From Flavobacteriaceae bacterium PS02337 (GTDB lineage: Bacteria > Bacteroidota > Bacteroidia > Flavobacteriales > Flavobacteriaceae), in contig JASCOE010000005.1 of the NCBI GenBank assembly GCA_029959285.1, positions 248,001-312,000 on the forward strand: a DNA stretch of 64,000 nucleotides, read 5' to 3'. The notes beneath the pieces are model-generated. The model was not told the origin of the DNA. It was given only the letters and a program-made list of their open reading frames with translations, and made no database searches. The translations under genes were made by a program, and so were the position numbers. Positions within the stretch are counted from its first letter, which is position 1. Every line of letters begins with the position of its first letter. This document shows, one piece after another, positions 63,798-64,000 of this stretch.

Positions 63798-64000
63798 TTA
63801 ACCTAAAGTAACTCTTTTGAAACCAGTGATTTCAACATTGTATCCTTTAACATAGTCACCAACTTTTTTACTGTCATCTTTGATGAAGTTTTGATCAAGT
63901 AAAGCTTTTTCTTGATCTAAAGTAGTATTGTCAGAAATGAAACGTTGAACTTTTCCAGGAATAATTTTATCCCAAATTTGCTCTGGTTTACCTTCAGCTT
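63798..64000 (-). CDS. tsf: Elongation factor Ts, C-terminal part (5' end outside window)
   Basis: The last 67 codons are visible and end at 63798. The sequence EGKPEQIWDKIIPGKVQRF followed by DNTTLDQEKALLDQNFIKDD is typical of the C-terminal EF-Ts core. EF-Ts is the guanine nucleotide exchange factor for EF-Tu. The gene continues beyond base 64000. Confidence 0.92.
   Translation of the reverse strand, partial: AEGKPEQIWDKIIPGKVQRFISDNTTLDQEKALLDQNFIKDDSKKVGDYVKGYNVEITGFKRVTLG

Overview
The window is chromosomal DNA from a Flavobacterium-like member of the Bacteroidota. The evidence is very low G+C, SusC/SusD pairs, GLPGLI and DUF3127 proteins, AT-rich leaders without Shine-Dalgarno sequences, and -7 promoter elements of the form TAnnTTTG. 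No tRNA, rRNA, CRISPR array, transposase or prophage gene was seen.

Bases 1-25.8 kb hold a large polysaccharide utilisation locus. A divergent, window-truncated membrane sensor-regulator with a beta-propeller faces two tandem modules, each made of susC, susD and a surface lipoprotein. These are followed by four GH30 enzymes in two paralogous pairs, a GH16 laminarinase-like lipoprotein, a secreted endonuclease/exonuclease/phosphatase-fold protein and a GH3 beta-glucosidase. The set fits a beta-1,3/1,6-glucan such as laminarin or fungal glucan (inference). Both susC genes share an almost identical promoter and leader with two direct-repeat boxes at fixed spacing. Hairpin terminators split the locus into several transcription units.

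Bases 25.8-40.9 kb are mixed housekeeping and accessory genes: a NUDIX-derived regulator, an alkylation-repair cluster in which Ada is split over separate genes (flanked by MITE-like repeats), an SMR transporter, ahcY, a phosphopantetheinyl transferase, a Crp/Fnr regulator next to a membrane protein plus truncated globin operon with an FNR-like box, a bacterial GGGP synthase, pnuC, a nicotinamide riboside kinase fused to DUF4301, and arfB.

Bases 40.9-47.6 kb hold a TPP riboswitch controlling a TonB-dependent receptor, presumably for thiamin uptake, then a cassette of a small four-cysteine secreted peptide, a GLPGLI protein and a TonB-receptor-like outer-membrane protein, and a Rieske-like lipoprotein that has lost its iron-sulfur histidines.

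Bases 47.7-53.1 kb carry greA with a hairpin in its leader, a HIT protein, a histidine kinase, a flavin reductase, a DUF3127 protein with an SSB-like acidic tail, aat and a MOSC protein.

Bases 53-60.2 kb are a minus-strand thiamin operon (TPP riboswitch-thiS-thiC-thiE-like-thiD-thiE-thiG-thiH-thiF). Together with the riboswitch-controlled receptor this gives coordinated thiamin synthesis and uptake. The end of the window has tag, a queuosine-precursor transporter, an M3 peptidase and the 3' end of tsf. Several palindromic repeat families are scattered through intergenic regions, and one copy lies inside a coding sequence.
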